From Taenia hydatigena (Eukaryota; Platyhelminthes; Cestoda; Cyclophyllidea; Taeniidae), in NCBI GenBank assembly GCA_036345935.2, contig JADWOT020001870.1, positions 1 to 64,000 of the forward strand: a stretch of 64,000 nucleotides of DNA, written 5' to 3'. Positions 52,230-62,336 of this stretch are shown here, in pieces; position 1 is the first letter of the stretch, and every line of letters begins with the position of its first letter. The notes below the pieces were generated by a model. That model searched no databases and was not told the origin of the DNA. It was given only the letters and a program-made list of their open reading frames with translations. The translations under genes and the position numbers were made by a program.

Positions 52230-53305
52230 GAAAGGGACCAAAAAAGGGTTTTATCAGCCCAATGGTATCCTCAATAAAGCGTGTTCTTCCGATTAGTAAG
52301 TTGATGTACGCGTCTTGGCTACATAGGTACGCATCCCCCACCTTTTTATTGCTCTCTCCTACCCCTTTCTTAGGTCTATGCGTTCTCGGTGGCAGGCAGC
52401 AGGGACTGGTCCAAAAGAGCTAAGCGGATGTTCCTAAAGGTTCGGCTTACCTTACCCTCCAAGTCATTTTTACTTACTCTTAAGTAAGATGTTACGTCTT
52501 CATGGTTGAGTCACCTGCTAGTGGATCGCACTACTGAAGTAGTGGAGAGGGTCATTCTCCATTCGGGGCTCATTCATTTTGCCTTTGCTTACGCTTGCCC
52601 ATGCATAGAGCCTAAATGCGCTGGTAATTCTGCTACCTTTGTTTGGCACTTGTTTCTACATCTTTTCCATTTCAAGCATTTGCTTCCTCCATTATACCAG
52701 TCTATTCCCGCGTATATACTACTTACTATTATCCATTCAGCATACCGAAGTCAAAGGCGAAATGAGCACGTATTTTGCTGAGTCCCATCGACAGGTGGCA
52801 TAGTGACTGGTGCTGGCAGTAACCACATTTGCATGGACAAGTTAGTTTTTTGTTTTACAGTCTCCTAATTGGCTATTTTGCGTGTTTTTGTGTCCTCTCC
52901 CTTTCCTCTCCCCTAGCTGCATTTCAATTGGTTAAAGTTGTTGTCGCTAGACGGCCTCGCAGTTGATTGGACGAATTGGTCACCGACTTGATTATCTTGC
53001 CTATCTTCAGCATGAAGTTGAAGTTGACATTATTGAGTACCTTCGCTACGCTCCAGACAAGGACGTTGAAGTGAGTGTTATTAGAGTGTGCTAAATTAGA
53101 CTTTTTCTACTCCATCCTGTTAAGTGTTGAATGCTTTTAGTCGGAGACGAAGACGTATCGATGGCAGAAGCTGCTATACCGGAAGATAGATCAAATGATC
53201 GCTCTGACCGGATGTCACGACGCCCTATATGTACTCACGAAAGAGGAGGGCATCAATCTCATAATGACCTTAGCCAAGGTCATGCATGCGCTCTACCTCG
53301 TCAGC
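52230..53305 (+). pseudogene. RyR exons before the divergent region
   Basis: 52,230-52,295 reads M-V-S-S-I-K-R-V-L-P-I, matching the L-K-K-M-L-P-I helix. 52,951-53,070 reads Q-L-I-x-R-I-x-H-R-L-D-Y, matching the D-L-I-T-L-A-K region. 53,141-53,305 (165 bp, TTTTAG to AGC|GTAAGT) reads R-W-Q-K-L-L-Y-R, then I-M-T-L-A-K-V-M-H-A-L-Y-L. All three frames are open. The 52,296-52,950 interval holds nothing else that I recognise. The intron at 53,071-53,140 is only 70 bp. Confidence 0.8.
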
Positions 53306-54132
53306 GTAAGTAGCCAACAGTGTGGATTTGACTCGTCAAGTTGATGATGGGCCACCTGGATTAGGTGTTTTCCGTCTCAAAATACCATTACGAGGCGGCG
53401 AACAATATGGTGGTCCTGCATCGGAATGCTTGCTTTCATCCGACAAGGGATTCTCCAGAATTCAATGGTGTTGCTCTTTGACCTTATTCCAGATCCGATT
53501 GTCCATCTTGGGTGGATCCAGTAAAATGTGCTTCGATAAGTTCGCTCCTCCGGAATCTATCCATTCATTGTGATTCCATCCACCTAGTCATCTTGGACCC
53601 GTTTATTTGAAGCCTCTAATTTATGCCTTCGTTTACCATGGTTGCTTTCATAACTGCCAAGTCAGCGGGTTTACCTAAAATTCGCTTATCGCAGATTCTT
53701 CCAACTATCCTGAAATCTTCCACCTACCACTTTATCTCCACGGTACTTATTCAGCTATCCATTTATTTCGTATCGATCCGTCTGTCCGTCCGCTCATAGT
53801 CTATAGGTCTGGCTGTCAACTACGGAATTTCGAGCTGAGTCCTAATGGTTCTCACTTATTTTTTTGAGTAACGGTCTCAAATTAGATGATAAAACGCACA
53901 AATTTTCATTAAAACTGTGGAGAACTTTAAAACCTTTTACTTTTGAGCTTGAAAAGCCAGTAAATTTTTAACCTAGAACCGGTTTTAATGTCTCACGGAT
54001 CTACTCTTCTTAATAGCCGCCACGTATAGTATCAGGTATCCGTTTTGTTAGCTTTGGTGGTGTGTTTAGGCAGCTTTTGTGGCCACGCGCTCCAAAACAA
54101 CTCATCTCTTGATTTATTTCCCTTTTCACCAG

Positions 54133-54924
54133 CGTGCCGTTCCAACAATCCTGAACCGAGGTGTCTGAAAGAAGCTCGTTTCAACACAGCGCAAGCGTGC
54201 AGTGGTGGCATGTTTCCGAATGCAACCATTTTATGCTCTGCCACGCCACCATACCATAAATTACTTCCTTATGGCCTACCATGATGGGTGGTTGAGTTAT
54301 AAACAATCACTGGGAGTTCAGTTGATTGAGGAGATTACGGGAGCCTCACCGGAGGAGAAAACTCTATCTGCTGCCAACGCTCCAGTCGCTACTCCCATTG
54401 CTGGAATGGCCCCTTCGGGTCATTCTGGTGATGCTGGAGGTGGTTCTGCTGATGCTGCGTCGCAAAATCCCGGCAGTGGTGGCGGTGGAAGTGGCGATAA
54501 TGGGAATGTGCCGATCATCGCGAGATCTATCATGGAGACCTCTATGTACTCCGACTCCTCTGACGAAGGTGGGTTGACTTGTCGTCCAGATTCGGGTAGT
54601 ACCAAATCACTGTGGTAGTCTAAGTAACAATTATTTGTGATCACAATAGACAACATCTCCCTCTCGGGTGGGGGTGGAACCGACAGCGGTGGTGCTGGCG
54701 GCGGTGAAGGCGGTCCAATCACCTCATCCTCTGCCTCTGCGACTAACGAACAAGTGGAGGATAGTGCAGCACCGACAGAAGGGAGTGAGCATTCGGTGTT
54801 TGCGACAGACTACTGCGCCACTACCGACCCTCTGCGTCAACTCCTCACTGCGCTCTGCCGAACTGCCATGGACCAGGCGCCTGACGATCCGCTCTACCTA
54901 GCGTTCGCGCGCATCATGGCCAAA
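54133..54924 (+). pseudogene. RyR exons around the V-V-A-C-F-R-M motif
   Basis: Exon 54,133-54,568 follows TTTCACCAG. It reads R-G-V-(TGA)-K-K-L, where the family has A-V-W-H-K-L-L, so TGA at 54,166-54,168 replaces Trp. It continues T-Q-R-K-R-A-V-V-A-C-F-R-M, a hallmark RyR stretch, and then a Gly/Ser-rich low-complexity tail. Exon 54,650-54,924 joins in phase 1, carries a second Gly/Ser-rich and acidic segment, and ends A-F-A-R-I-M-A-K|GTATGC, matching the conserved A-x-I-M-A-K. The low-complexity tracts correspond to a variable linker in the family. Confidence 0.85.
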
Positions 54925-55041
54925 GTATGCGTTCTTTTAATGAATTGATTGCGAGACCATGGAAAAACAGGCAAATTTAATTGGATTAGCCAACTATTTT
55001 CTCCAAAACTTGTCTGACACTTCTACCTTCTTTGCTTTCAG

Positions 55042-55252
55042 AGCTGTTCAGGCAAGGACGAGGACGATGAAAGTGGTGGCGGTAGTGGCGGTGGTGGGAG
55101 TGACGAGGGCTCAGCAGAAGACGGCGAAGGAGAGGAGGAACCCACATCCCAAGAACAGGAAGGGCAGAAGTAGCGTCTTCTCTTCGAACAAAATCGCCTC
55201 TCCGATCTTGGTGCTGCAGAAATGGTTCTCCTTGAACTTGCCGCCTCCAAAG
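55042..55252 (+). pseudogene. RyR exon with acidic tract and Gln-to-TAG
   Basis: Starts S-C after TTTCAG and runs through a Gly-rich, Asp/Glu-rich stretch. It then reads K-(TAG)-R-L-L-F-E-Q and G-A-A-E-M-V-L, matching the family motif K-Q-R-L-L-(Y/F)-x-Q..G-A-A-E-M-V-L. TAG at 55,171-55,173 thus stands precisely at the conserved Gln and could arise from CAG by a single C-to-T change. Frame and splice phase (1) are otherwise correct into the next exon. Confidence 0.9.
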
Positions 55253-55325
55253 GTGGTATAATTTTGCTTGATAAAACCGATTTACTGGCGTCCATTTAAT
55301 AACAATGAATTGGCTACATTTTTAG

Positions 55326-56086
55326 GCGAAGCTACACCGGTGGCGACGGCCTCCGTGGAGTTGGGCATAGCTATTCTCTTGGAGGGGAATGTTTCGGTGC
55401 AGAATCGAATGCTTGCCTACTTGGCGGATAAACGTCTCACAGGCTTCTTTACGAGCTTAGCTGTACTCATGCAGAACTGCTCGGCGTTGGATCTTGATAC
55501 GTTTGAAAGGTCAGCCTTTACTCTCACTTCGACCGAGTGAGATAAATCAAATTCGTAATATCGCCACTCTTCTACAGGTGTCGAAAGGCTGAAGGACTGG
55601 CAGTGGGTTTGTCAGACATGGAGGGTATCACGAACCTCTACGATGCGGACTTTACTTGCAAGATCTTCCGACTTCTCCAACTCATGTGCGAAGGTCACAA
55701 CTCAGGTAATCAGCACTCAAAAGTGGATGGTGTTGACAATCCGCATGGAAGCTGGTGTTGGTAAAATTCTTATAATGAGATCGGAGCGAACTGTAGAGGT
55801 GTACGCAAAAGATTGGTAGGTTTTAAAAAAAAACAACTGCAGAGCCTTCAATTTTTTTCTCTCCACAGCCTTCCAGGACTATTTGCGCACCCAGTCAAGC
55901 AATACGACATCGGTGAATCTGATCATCAGCACGGTGGACTATCTGTTGCGTCCACAGGAGTCCATCATGGACTTCTATTGGCACTTCTCCAACAAGCCCG
56001 TCATCGATGAGTCGGGTCGTACAAACTTCATCAAGGCCATCAAAATCGGCAAACAACTCTTCCGCACGCTCACAGAATACATTCAG
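55326..56086 (+). pseudogene. RyR RIH-associated domain exons (intact)
   Basis: Exons 55,326-55,509, 55,578-55,705 and 55,869-56,086, with a first intron of 68 bp. All three are open, splice in phase and carry strong matches: V-x-L-G-I-A-I-L-L-x-G-N, D-L-D-T-F-E-R, K-A-E-G-L, L-L-Q-L-M-C-E-G-H-N, then [19 protein letters not shown]-x-D-F-Y-W and L-T-E-Y-I-Q|GTGAGT. This is the best preserved part outside the pore. Confidence 0.9.
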
Positions 56087-56210
56087 GTGAGTGACATGAG
56101 CCTCTCATGTGTTTTTCCAGGTAAAGTAACTGACAATACTACATCCTCGTTGTAAAGTATCAAACTGGCTTTACTTCTTGTCGTCTAGCATTCACCACAA
56201 CTTGTTTCTG

Positions 56211-56468
56211 GGTCCCTGCCAAGGCAATCAACACGCGTTGGCCAACAGTCGGTTGTGGGATGCTATCTCCGGCTTCTTCTACCTCTTCGCTCACATGCAG
56301 GACAAATTGAGCAAGGATCCTGAACAGCTGGATCTTCTACATGAATTCCTTAACCCCTAGACCGAGATGATGATTATGCTCCTCTCCATGCTGGAGGGCA
56401 ACGTTGTGAATGGATCTATTGGACGTCAGATGGTTGATACACTTGCCGAGTCCTCAGCAAATGTTGAA
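56211..56468 (+). pseudogene. RyR exon with lost acceptor and Gln-to-TAG
   Basis: Reads G-P-C-x-G-N-Q, N-S-R-L-W-D-A, F-A-H-M, then L-N-P-(TAG)[18 protein letters not shown] and S-S-A-N-V-E|GTGGGT. In relatives the previous exon joins directly to G-P-C, but the bases before it are CTTGTTTCTG, a good pyrimidine tract ending TG where AG is required. TAG at 56,358-56,360 lies at the conserved Gln. Both splicing and translation are therefore damaged. Confidence 0.9.
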
Positions 56469-56970
56469 GTGGGTGACATCTCTCGAAGGGGAGAGGTGTT
56501 TATGCAGTGGGTAGGAAACAATGGAGGCAAGTTGGCAAACAAGTGGCGCTGAAGACTGCATGAAGGCCTGTCCTTCCTCATTTCCGTCTTCTGTTTTGAT
56601 CTCCTCCAGTTCTCACACGTTGTGCCCTGGAGAGGAACCAGATCTTTGGATATTGCTTATTCATACGAAAAGGTTGTGGAATCGTTAACCTAGGAGGCAA
56701 GAAAAAGAAGCGATCACACCAGCGCTAAACTGGTGAGAAGGCTTTGAATCCCGCCACGAGTGATGCATTCGTAGATTTTAGCAGAACGAGGGTATTATGT
56801 CACTCTTGCACTACCGTTATCATTACGGTGAGGTGAGTGTCCAATTTTTTCGGCCTGGGTTCCCATCATTGTGCTGAATGCTGTGAATTCATCAGTAGTA
56901 TGTTGTGGCCAACGAGCGTCTCAAAAATGATGGACCGGTATCTGATTCTCACTCCTTTTCTGTTTTTAAG

Positions 56971-57441
56971 CTCACTTTGACCTTCTTCGACATCTTTTTG
57001 GGGATGAAGGAAATTACAAATTCCGACGCCTTTTTGGTGAGTTCTACCCAACGTTATGTCTTGAAGGTTGACAACTTGGTCACCCTTGAAACCACATTAT
57101 TTTTTCCTCCGCCCTCCTAAAGGCTTTTGGCGTAAATAAAGACGGATGGATTTCGCATCGAGAGTTTCGAACTGCCTTGGAGCAACAAAAGTTGTTGAAT
57201 GAGTGAGTCCTACGTCTTCAAATGTCATTTTGATAATCTCCTTACCACTTTTCGATCACTTGTTCTTTGCTGTCTGTAGAGAAGAAATCACCTACATAAT
57301 GGGCTGTGTGGACGCCAATTTGGATGAAAAAATTAACCTCCAGGAGTTCACAGAACGCTTCTACAATCCGGCTCGTGATATCGGTTTTAATGTGGCGCTG
57401 CTACTGACAAACCCCTCTGAACACATCCAGGGTGATATACG
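56971..57441 (+). pseudogene. RyR exons with paired EF-hands
   Basis: Exons 56,971-57,036, 57,123-57,202 and 57,280-57,441 are open. The last two join in phase 2. The first reads F-F-D-I-F-L-x-M-K-(E/D)-I. The second has an EF-hand-like loop, N-K-D-G-W-I-S-H-R-E-F. The third has D-A-N-L-D-E-K-I-N-L-Q-E, with acidic or Asn ligands at loop positions 1, 3, 5 and 9 and Glu at 12, a complete canonical loop. It is followed by P-A-R-D-I-G-F-N-V-A, an RyR hallmark. In working RyRs this pair lies near the cytoplasmic base of the channel. Confidence 0.9.
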
Positions 57442-57524
57442 GTATCACCGCGGGTATTAATGTGGCATTGGTTCTCTCTTGGATTTTAAAGGTCTCTCAT
57501 TCCTCCTTTTCTCATCCTCCCCAG

Positions 57525-57833
57525 CCTCGAGCGGCTTCTACAGAAGGCAAAAGGTGTGCTGGAGATGTTTGATCCTCTCCTGGGCCGTATTGAAATCACC
57601 AACAGGGAGGGCCGCATAGAACGCGTCTACTTTGAGGTTCGCCAGGAGAACATCGACCAGTGGGAAAAGCCTCAAATCAAGGAGTCCAAACGCACCTTCC
57701 TTCACTCGGTAGTGGGTGAGAGTGGTGATAAGGAGAAGCTTGAGTGCTTCGTCAAATTTGCCGAGGACACAATCTTCGAAATGCAACATGCACAGGGCGT
57801 TAGTGGGGATGACGAGAACTTACAGATTAGACG
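57525..57833 (+). pseudogene. RyR exon after the EF-hands (intact)
   Basis: One 309-bp open exon between CCCCAG and CG|GTAGGT. It reads [20 protein letters not shown]-(I/V)-K-E-S-K-R-x-F and [10 protein letters not shown], all strongly conserved in RyRs. It has no internal damage. Confidence 0.92.
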
Positions 57834-58178
57834 GTAGGTTCATCCAAACGGAACAGTCCTGAATTATCCCCGATTTCGTCGATTGTTGTTCTTTTAGCGT
57901 TATGACAACTATGACTACCTCAGAGTTGCCTTAATCCGTAAAAGACAAATGACATCATTATTGAACAAGGAAATCTGAAATGCAAGATGAATTTCAAACC
58001 ATCCAGGCTTTGAGTGTTCAAAGGAAAAAAAGTCGATGAAATCATATTTTCCCACCACAGTGCTCAGCAATTTCCCATGACCCTTTGATGGACAATCAAT
58101 ATATTGGATTTGCGGTTCCCACGACAAGCGGTGACTGGCGCAAAACCTAGCCTCACTTCCTTTTATCGTCCACTTTAG

Positions 58179-58680
58179 GTCGTAGCTGTTCGCAATCTCC
58201 TTGAGGCCACTCGACTCTCCTCCGTTTTGCATTCTTGGGTACCCTCATCTCCTTCCTCAGCCCCCACTATTTATGGAAGTGCTGGTGCAGTCTTCGACAA
58301 ATGTCATTTGTGGATGTCTTACAGATTTCCTAGGTCTCATAATCGGTCTCATGATCGGGGCTGTGCGTTTGGTGAAGGGAGTTATTACCGTTGTGGGTGG
58401 TTTTGTGATCGCGTTGACGTCAGACCCAACTGAAAAACCCTCAAAAAGCTTAAGAGCACCGCCACCACCAACAGTGCAGTCTATGAATTCAGCAGTGTCG
58501 TTTAGTGCCAGACGGAACCAAACAGCGATGATGTTCAATGCAATGCGGATGGCTGGAGGCAAAATGGAGGTAACGTTGAATGAGGAAGAAGCAAAACCAC
58601 CTGACCTTGGGGCCACCAATGAAGAGGAGCAGAAACCCACGGATCTTGCAAGCATTCTTCAGGCAGGCAATTTTAACAAT
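58179..58680 (+). pseudogene. RyR membrane-proximal linker, frameshifted
   Basis: After TTTAG one frame reads F-L-G-T-L-I-S-F-L-S-P-H and M-S-F-V-D-V-L. From about 58,320 another frame reads F-L-G-L-I-I-G-L-M-I-G-A-V and V-I-T-V-V-G-G-F-V-I-A-L, two hydrophobic stretches like the poorly conserved first membrane segments of invertebrate RyRs. A single-base shift would link the two frames. A Glu/Lys/Pro-rich cytoplasmic linker follows to about 58,670. Assignment rests on position and character more than on identity. Confidence 0.6.
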
Positions 58681-61145
58681 CATATTAAAGAATTAATTTT
58701 CCACTTATTTTTTTTCATTTTGTCAAGACTACGAATGGTGCTCTGTTTTGCAAAAATAACTTTCTATCAATGCATTTGTCGTTATTTTTTGTACGTTATT
58801 TTTTGCGACCCAACGACACTATGACTAAGCATTTTTTGGTACCACGTTTGGCCTTAGCCACAAATTTCATCGATTTCTTGCTGGCTTTCGGGCTATTTTT
58901 TCGTCCAAACCGTTAAGAGATCAAAGTTCTGAAAATTTTTTCGTGCTTTCGGCTTTGTAAAGTCATTGCAAATGCTGGAACCAGGCAGTATTTTTTGGTA
59001 CTAACCACAAAAGTCAAATGTTATTAACTGGCGCGGATTAAATGATGAAAAAGGGGTGAAGAGTCGACCAAATTAATTTTTTTGGAAAAGAATTTGAATA
59101 ACTTGTGGGCCGTAGGGTTTTACTTAGTACTCATGTATTTTTACTTGATTATCTAATTAATTTTTATTCAGTGGATTAAATTATTGTCCGGAAAATAATT
59201 GTTTAAGACCCTGAGGAGCTATACCAGAAAAATGTTCTGGCGTTAATTAAAGTATTTTTGGATTTTATGCATCAAATGCATAATTGTTAATTTTTTTCGC
59301 TAAAGTATTTATTTTTCAAAGTCATTGTCGTGAGCTTACGTTGGAGACGGATCTGTAGTTCCGAGGTCTTGGCAGCAGGGAGTAGCATTCCCGAAAAAAA
59401 TTGTGTACCACTGATAATTTTCTCTGATTGTTTTTAATTTTTCTAAATGGATTTGATTCTGTGGAGCGCAATTTAATGCGCATTTTTTTGCTTATCTTAT
59501 TGATTTCTGTTCAACAAATATATTTAAAAACCCTATCAAGCTGGTCTAGAAAAGAATTCTAGCATTAATTATGCCATCTTTTGATTCGAAAAACCAAATA
59601 TAGAATTGAGAGTTCTTTACACCGAGGCTTCTATTTCCACGAATCGACATCCTTAGTCTACGTTTGGGGTAAATGTTATTTTCCCGAGACCTTAGCAACA
59701 AAGAAAATCAGTTAAAAAATCCGTGACTAATTGACTTTTTCTTCTGAGTATTTTAAAAATATGATGAAAAAATTAGCACCTTTTCCAGCATAGCTGACAA
59801 CTAAGCCTTCTCCAACATCCAGATCTCCACTTTTACTCCATTTTTATGAGATTTATTGCATTTTCGAAGGCAAATTCAATCGTTTTTTATTTCATCATTT
59901 ATAGCACTTGTTCATCCAACATCCTTCCGTTGTTGTTTATTGCCTTGGGAGATCTGGAGGTTTCGGTATCGGTTCCATCATTCAGCTCCAGTTACTTCTT
60001 GCAATCTATCTAACATTTACGATTCTATTCCGAAAGTATTCATTCCCTGTGCGTTTCTCGAATCCACTCACTACATGTCAACTTCTGAAAAGGGTTTTAG
60101 GATTTTTTGTGTCTGAACTCGCTTTTTATTTAGGGTTTAGGAGTTTTATGTCCCCTCCCCGCTGGGGATTCATGTTTTCGTCAATCTTCTTTTCCCGCTT
60201 TTTCAATTATCTTCTTCAAGCTATCCATTTACTTTGAAGATTTTTTGAAAACACCACTAAAGGAATATCCTATCTACCTAATTCCATTTTCATCCGTTAC
60301 CTGAGTTTCAAAAACGACCGCCCTCTGCAAACTCCGATCCGGAGTCAAAGTTGTTAGTCTCTCCAGGGGTCATGAAAATATTTCCTTGCACAATAAATGA
60401 ATTTTTTCGTGAAGTTATTAAGGAAAAGGAATGCTGGCTTTTGTCAGAGGAGGAACAACTGCTACTGGAACGTGTGGACTCCTCAAAAGTGGAGGCCTTC
60501 ACGGGAACCACCTCGACGAAGTCACCTGCTCCGACCACCAGTCGTCCGAATACCACCGGACAGAAGGACACCGCTCTAGTCAGCAAGAAAACTCAAAATA
60601 TGAGTACGCTCATTTGCATTTTCCACGTGTTTTCTGCAGTCGTAAGAGGATGCTGAATAGGTGCATCCAAAAGTGGCATTCACTAAGTATCTCTCTCACT
60701 CAGCCAGATTTCCTGCTGTATGAAGGTAACTTTTGCTAACCTTACAATTTAGAATCATCGCATGTACTCATGTCTGCGTCCAAGTCAGGGCGGACGGCTC
60801 TTTCAATCTCTTGACAATCTTATTTTTAACTGCATACTTATTAGCAATTTCAGTAGTGGGCTGCAAATGGGTACAGCTAAGCAATTTTCGCCTTTTTGTG
60901 GAGTTTTGTTATCATTGACTATCCGACGAGACTGTAGGTTCACATAAATGAAAAAAGAGATGTCTTGCTTCTGATTTCCCTTCAGTAGTGCTTTAAAGCT
61001 GGAATTGTGTGTGCCATTCATTTGAGTTGTAAAACTCATTCTTATCCTGTTTATGTCACTGAGCTAAGTTCTCTCTTAATTTTAACCAGTAGGCATGTGC
61101 TTGTCATTACCCATGAATTGTGCGCACCACTTGCCTTGACTGTAG
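58681..61145. other. large AT-rich intron, with a possible linker exon at 60,366-60,600
   Basis: Mostly AT-rich noncoding sequence including the tandem duplication. From about 60,366, after CTCTCCAG, one frame reads E-K-E-C-W-L-L-S-E-E-E-Q-L-L-L-E-R then a Thr/Pro/Ser-rich tail. It looks coding in composition and would sit in the variable linker before S1, but I cannot match it to the family. Confidence 0.4.
59130..59720. repeat. AT-rich tandem duplication, period about 320 bp, inside a RyR intron
   Basis: Two diverged direct copies. Shared words, first and second copy, are (C)TTGATTAT-type with TCTGATTGT, GAGCTATACCAGAAAA with AAGCTGGTCTAGAAAA, GCGTTAATTA with GCATTAATTA, and TTACGTTGG with CTACGTTTGG. 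The offset between matching words is about 320 bp. A more decayed third unit may precede them from about 58,840. No coding content is visible. Confidence 0.6.
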
Positions 61146-61662
61146 GACCGAGTCCTCAAACACTGGAGCGTGAAAGCGTGGAGGAGCCCACGGTCGTGGA
61201 ACAGAAGCCCATTCCAACCTCCACGTTCCTCATCTAGATTTTTGCGCGCAACTTTTATCGGTTCAAATTGGGTGCTCTCATCCTCGCCTTTATGATCAAA
61301 TTCCTCCTCCTTTTCTACAGAGTGAATTTCAGTTCCCTTTTCCACACTGAATGTCATTCTTGTTCCAAGTTCTACTAACTGACCTAGGGTTTCTACCACT
61401 AGATTGAAAAATGAGGGTCAGGTGCGGAAGAGGGGCAGAGGAGGCCGCATTTGGCGTCTCCTTTGTCACATCGATCACTGACACCGACTCCAGCATCGCG
61501 GACTCCCTCCAAGACACAGAAATCGACGTCGGACTGGAGGAGGAAGAGGAGTGGATTACGTTTTACGAATCGGCCTCGTATTTGGGCCCATTGCTGAAGA
61601 TACTCGCTATTGCTCACTCGATCCTCTCCATGGGCATGCTTGTTGCTTACTACTTTTTGAAG
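61146..61662 (+). pseudogene. RyR exons for S1 and S2-S3 region
   Basis: 61,146-61,321 follows TGTAG. It has a Pro/Glu-rich linker, TAG at 61,235-61,237, and then F-A-R-N-F-Y-R-F-K and a hydrophobic helix ending L-L-F-Y-R-V, the conserved first helix of the voltage-sensor-like domain (S1). The block from about 61,396 to 61,662 has an acidic stretch, then I-T-F-Y-E-S-A and I-A-H-S-I-L-S-M-G-M-L-V-A-Y-Y-F-L-K|GTGAGT, corresponding to the next membrane helices. Confidence 0.85.
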
Positions 61663-61732
61663 GTGAGTCATCCAACAGTCGAATTCTCAACTGTTTTTCT
61701 AAGCCTTAATGGACCTCTCTCTATGCTGCCAG

Positions 61733-62116
61733 GTTCCCCTCGTTATATTCAAACGGGAGAAGGAAATATCTCGATTGCTCGATTTCGAAGGCATCTGGAT
61801 AGCTGAACAGCCTTCTGACGAGGGGTTAAGAGCTCAATGGGACAAATTAGTTCCCTCCACTCCCAGCTTTCCTCGCATGTACTGGGATAAGTTCGTTAAG
61901 AAGAAAGTTCTCAAGAAGTATCGGGAGCAGTAGGACCAACAGCAGATGAAGCGACTTCTTGGAATGAAGACTGGCAACAACAACGGAGGTAGCAGTGGAA
62001 TTACTTCGAGTGGACGTTCTGAGGAGGCCTCGAACAGTTGGTTCTATCCAACGTGGCTTCAGGAGATGGATCTACAATACCTGCTTTGGAAGTGGGGTGT
62101 CATCTTCACAGATAAT
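61733..62116 (+). pseudogene. RyR exon: post-S3 cytoplasmic loop and S4 region
   Basis: Opens [11 protein letters not shown], then E-Q-P-S-D-E, W-D-K-L-V, T-P-S-F-P and Y-W-D-K-F-V-K-(K/R)-K-V-L, all close to the family. TAG at 61,931-61,933 falls in a Gln-rich stretch (E-Q-TAG-D-Q-Q-Q). An in-frame Met codon follows at 61,946, after which the frame is open to W-K-W-G-V-I-F-T-D-N|GTAGGT. Confidence 0.92.
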
Positions 62117-62189
62117 GTAGGTTTCGGGTGACTTCAAAATCGGTCTACGCTGAGGAGACGACTCTCACGCATTTTCGTTTTCTATTTAG

Positions 62190-62336
62190 TTGTTCCTATA
62201 CCTTGCAGTCCACTTTATTGTCTCCTTGCTGGGAAATGCAAACTACTTCTTCTTTTCATGCCACCTGTTAGATGTGGCTATTTCCTTTAAAACATTGGCC
62301 AACATTGTACAATCGGTTGCACACAAGGGAAAACAG
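62190..62336 (+). pseudogene. RyR exon: S5 region (intact)
   Basis: Exactly 49 codons between TATTTAG and CAG|GTAGGT. It reads F-L-Y-L-A, S-L-L-G-x-x-N-(Y/N)-F-F-F and H-L-L-D-(V/I)-A, then K-T-L and H-K-G-K-Q, matching the family almost throughout. In a working channel it spans the S4-S5 linker and part of S5. Confidence 0.95.

Noticed and set aside
45823..61933. The stops are real sense codons (TAG/TGA reassigned, or A-to-I editing restoring Trp)
   Set aside because: Trp stops could in principle be edited to UGG, but the TAG codons at Gln positions could not, and the frameshifts, missing acceptor and missing exons remain. One reassignment cannot serve both Trp and Gln.
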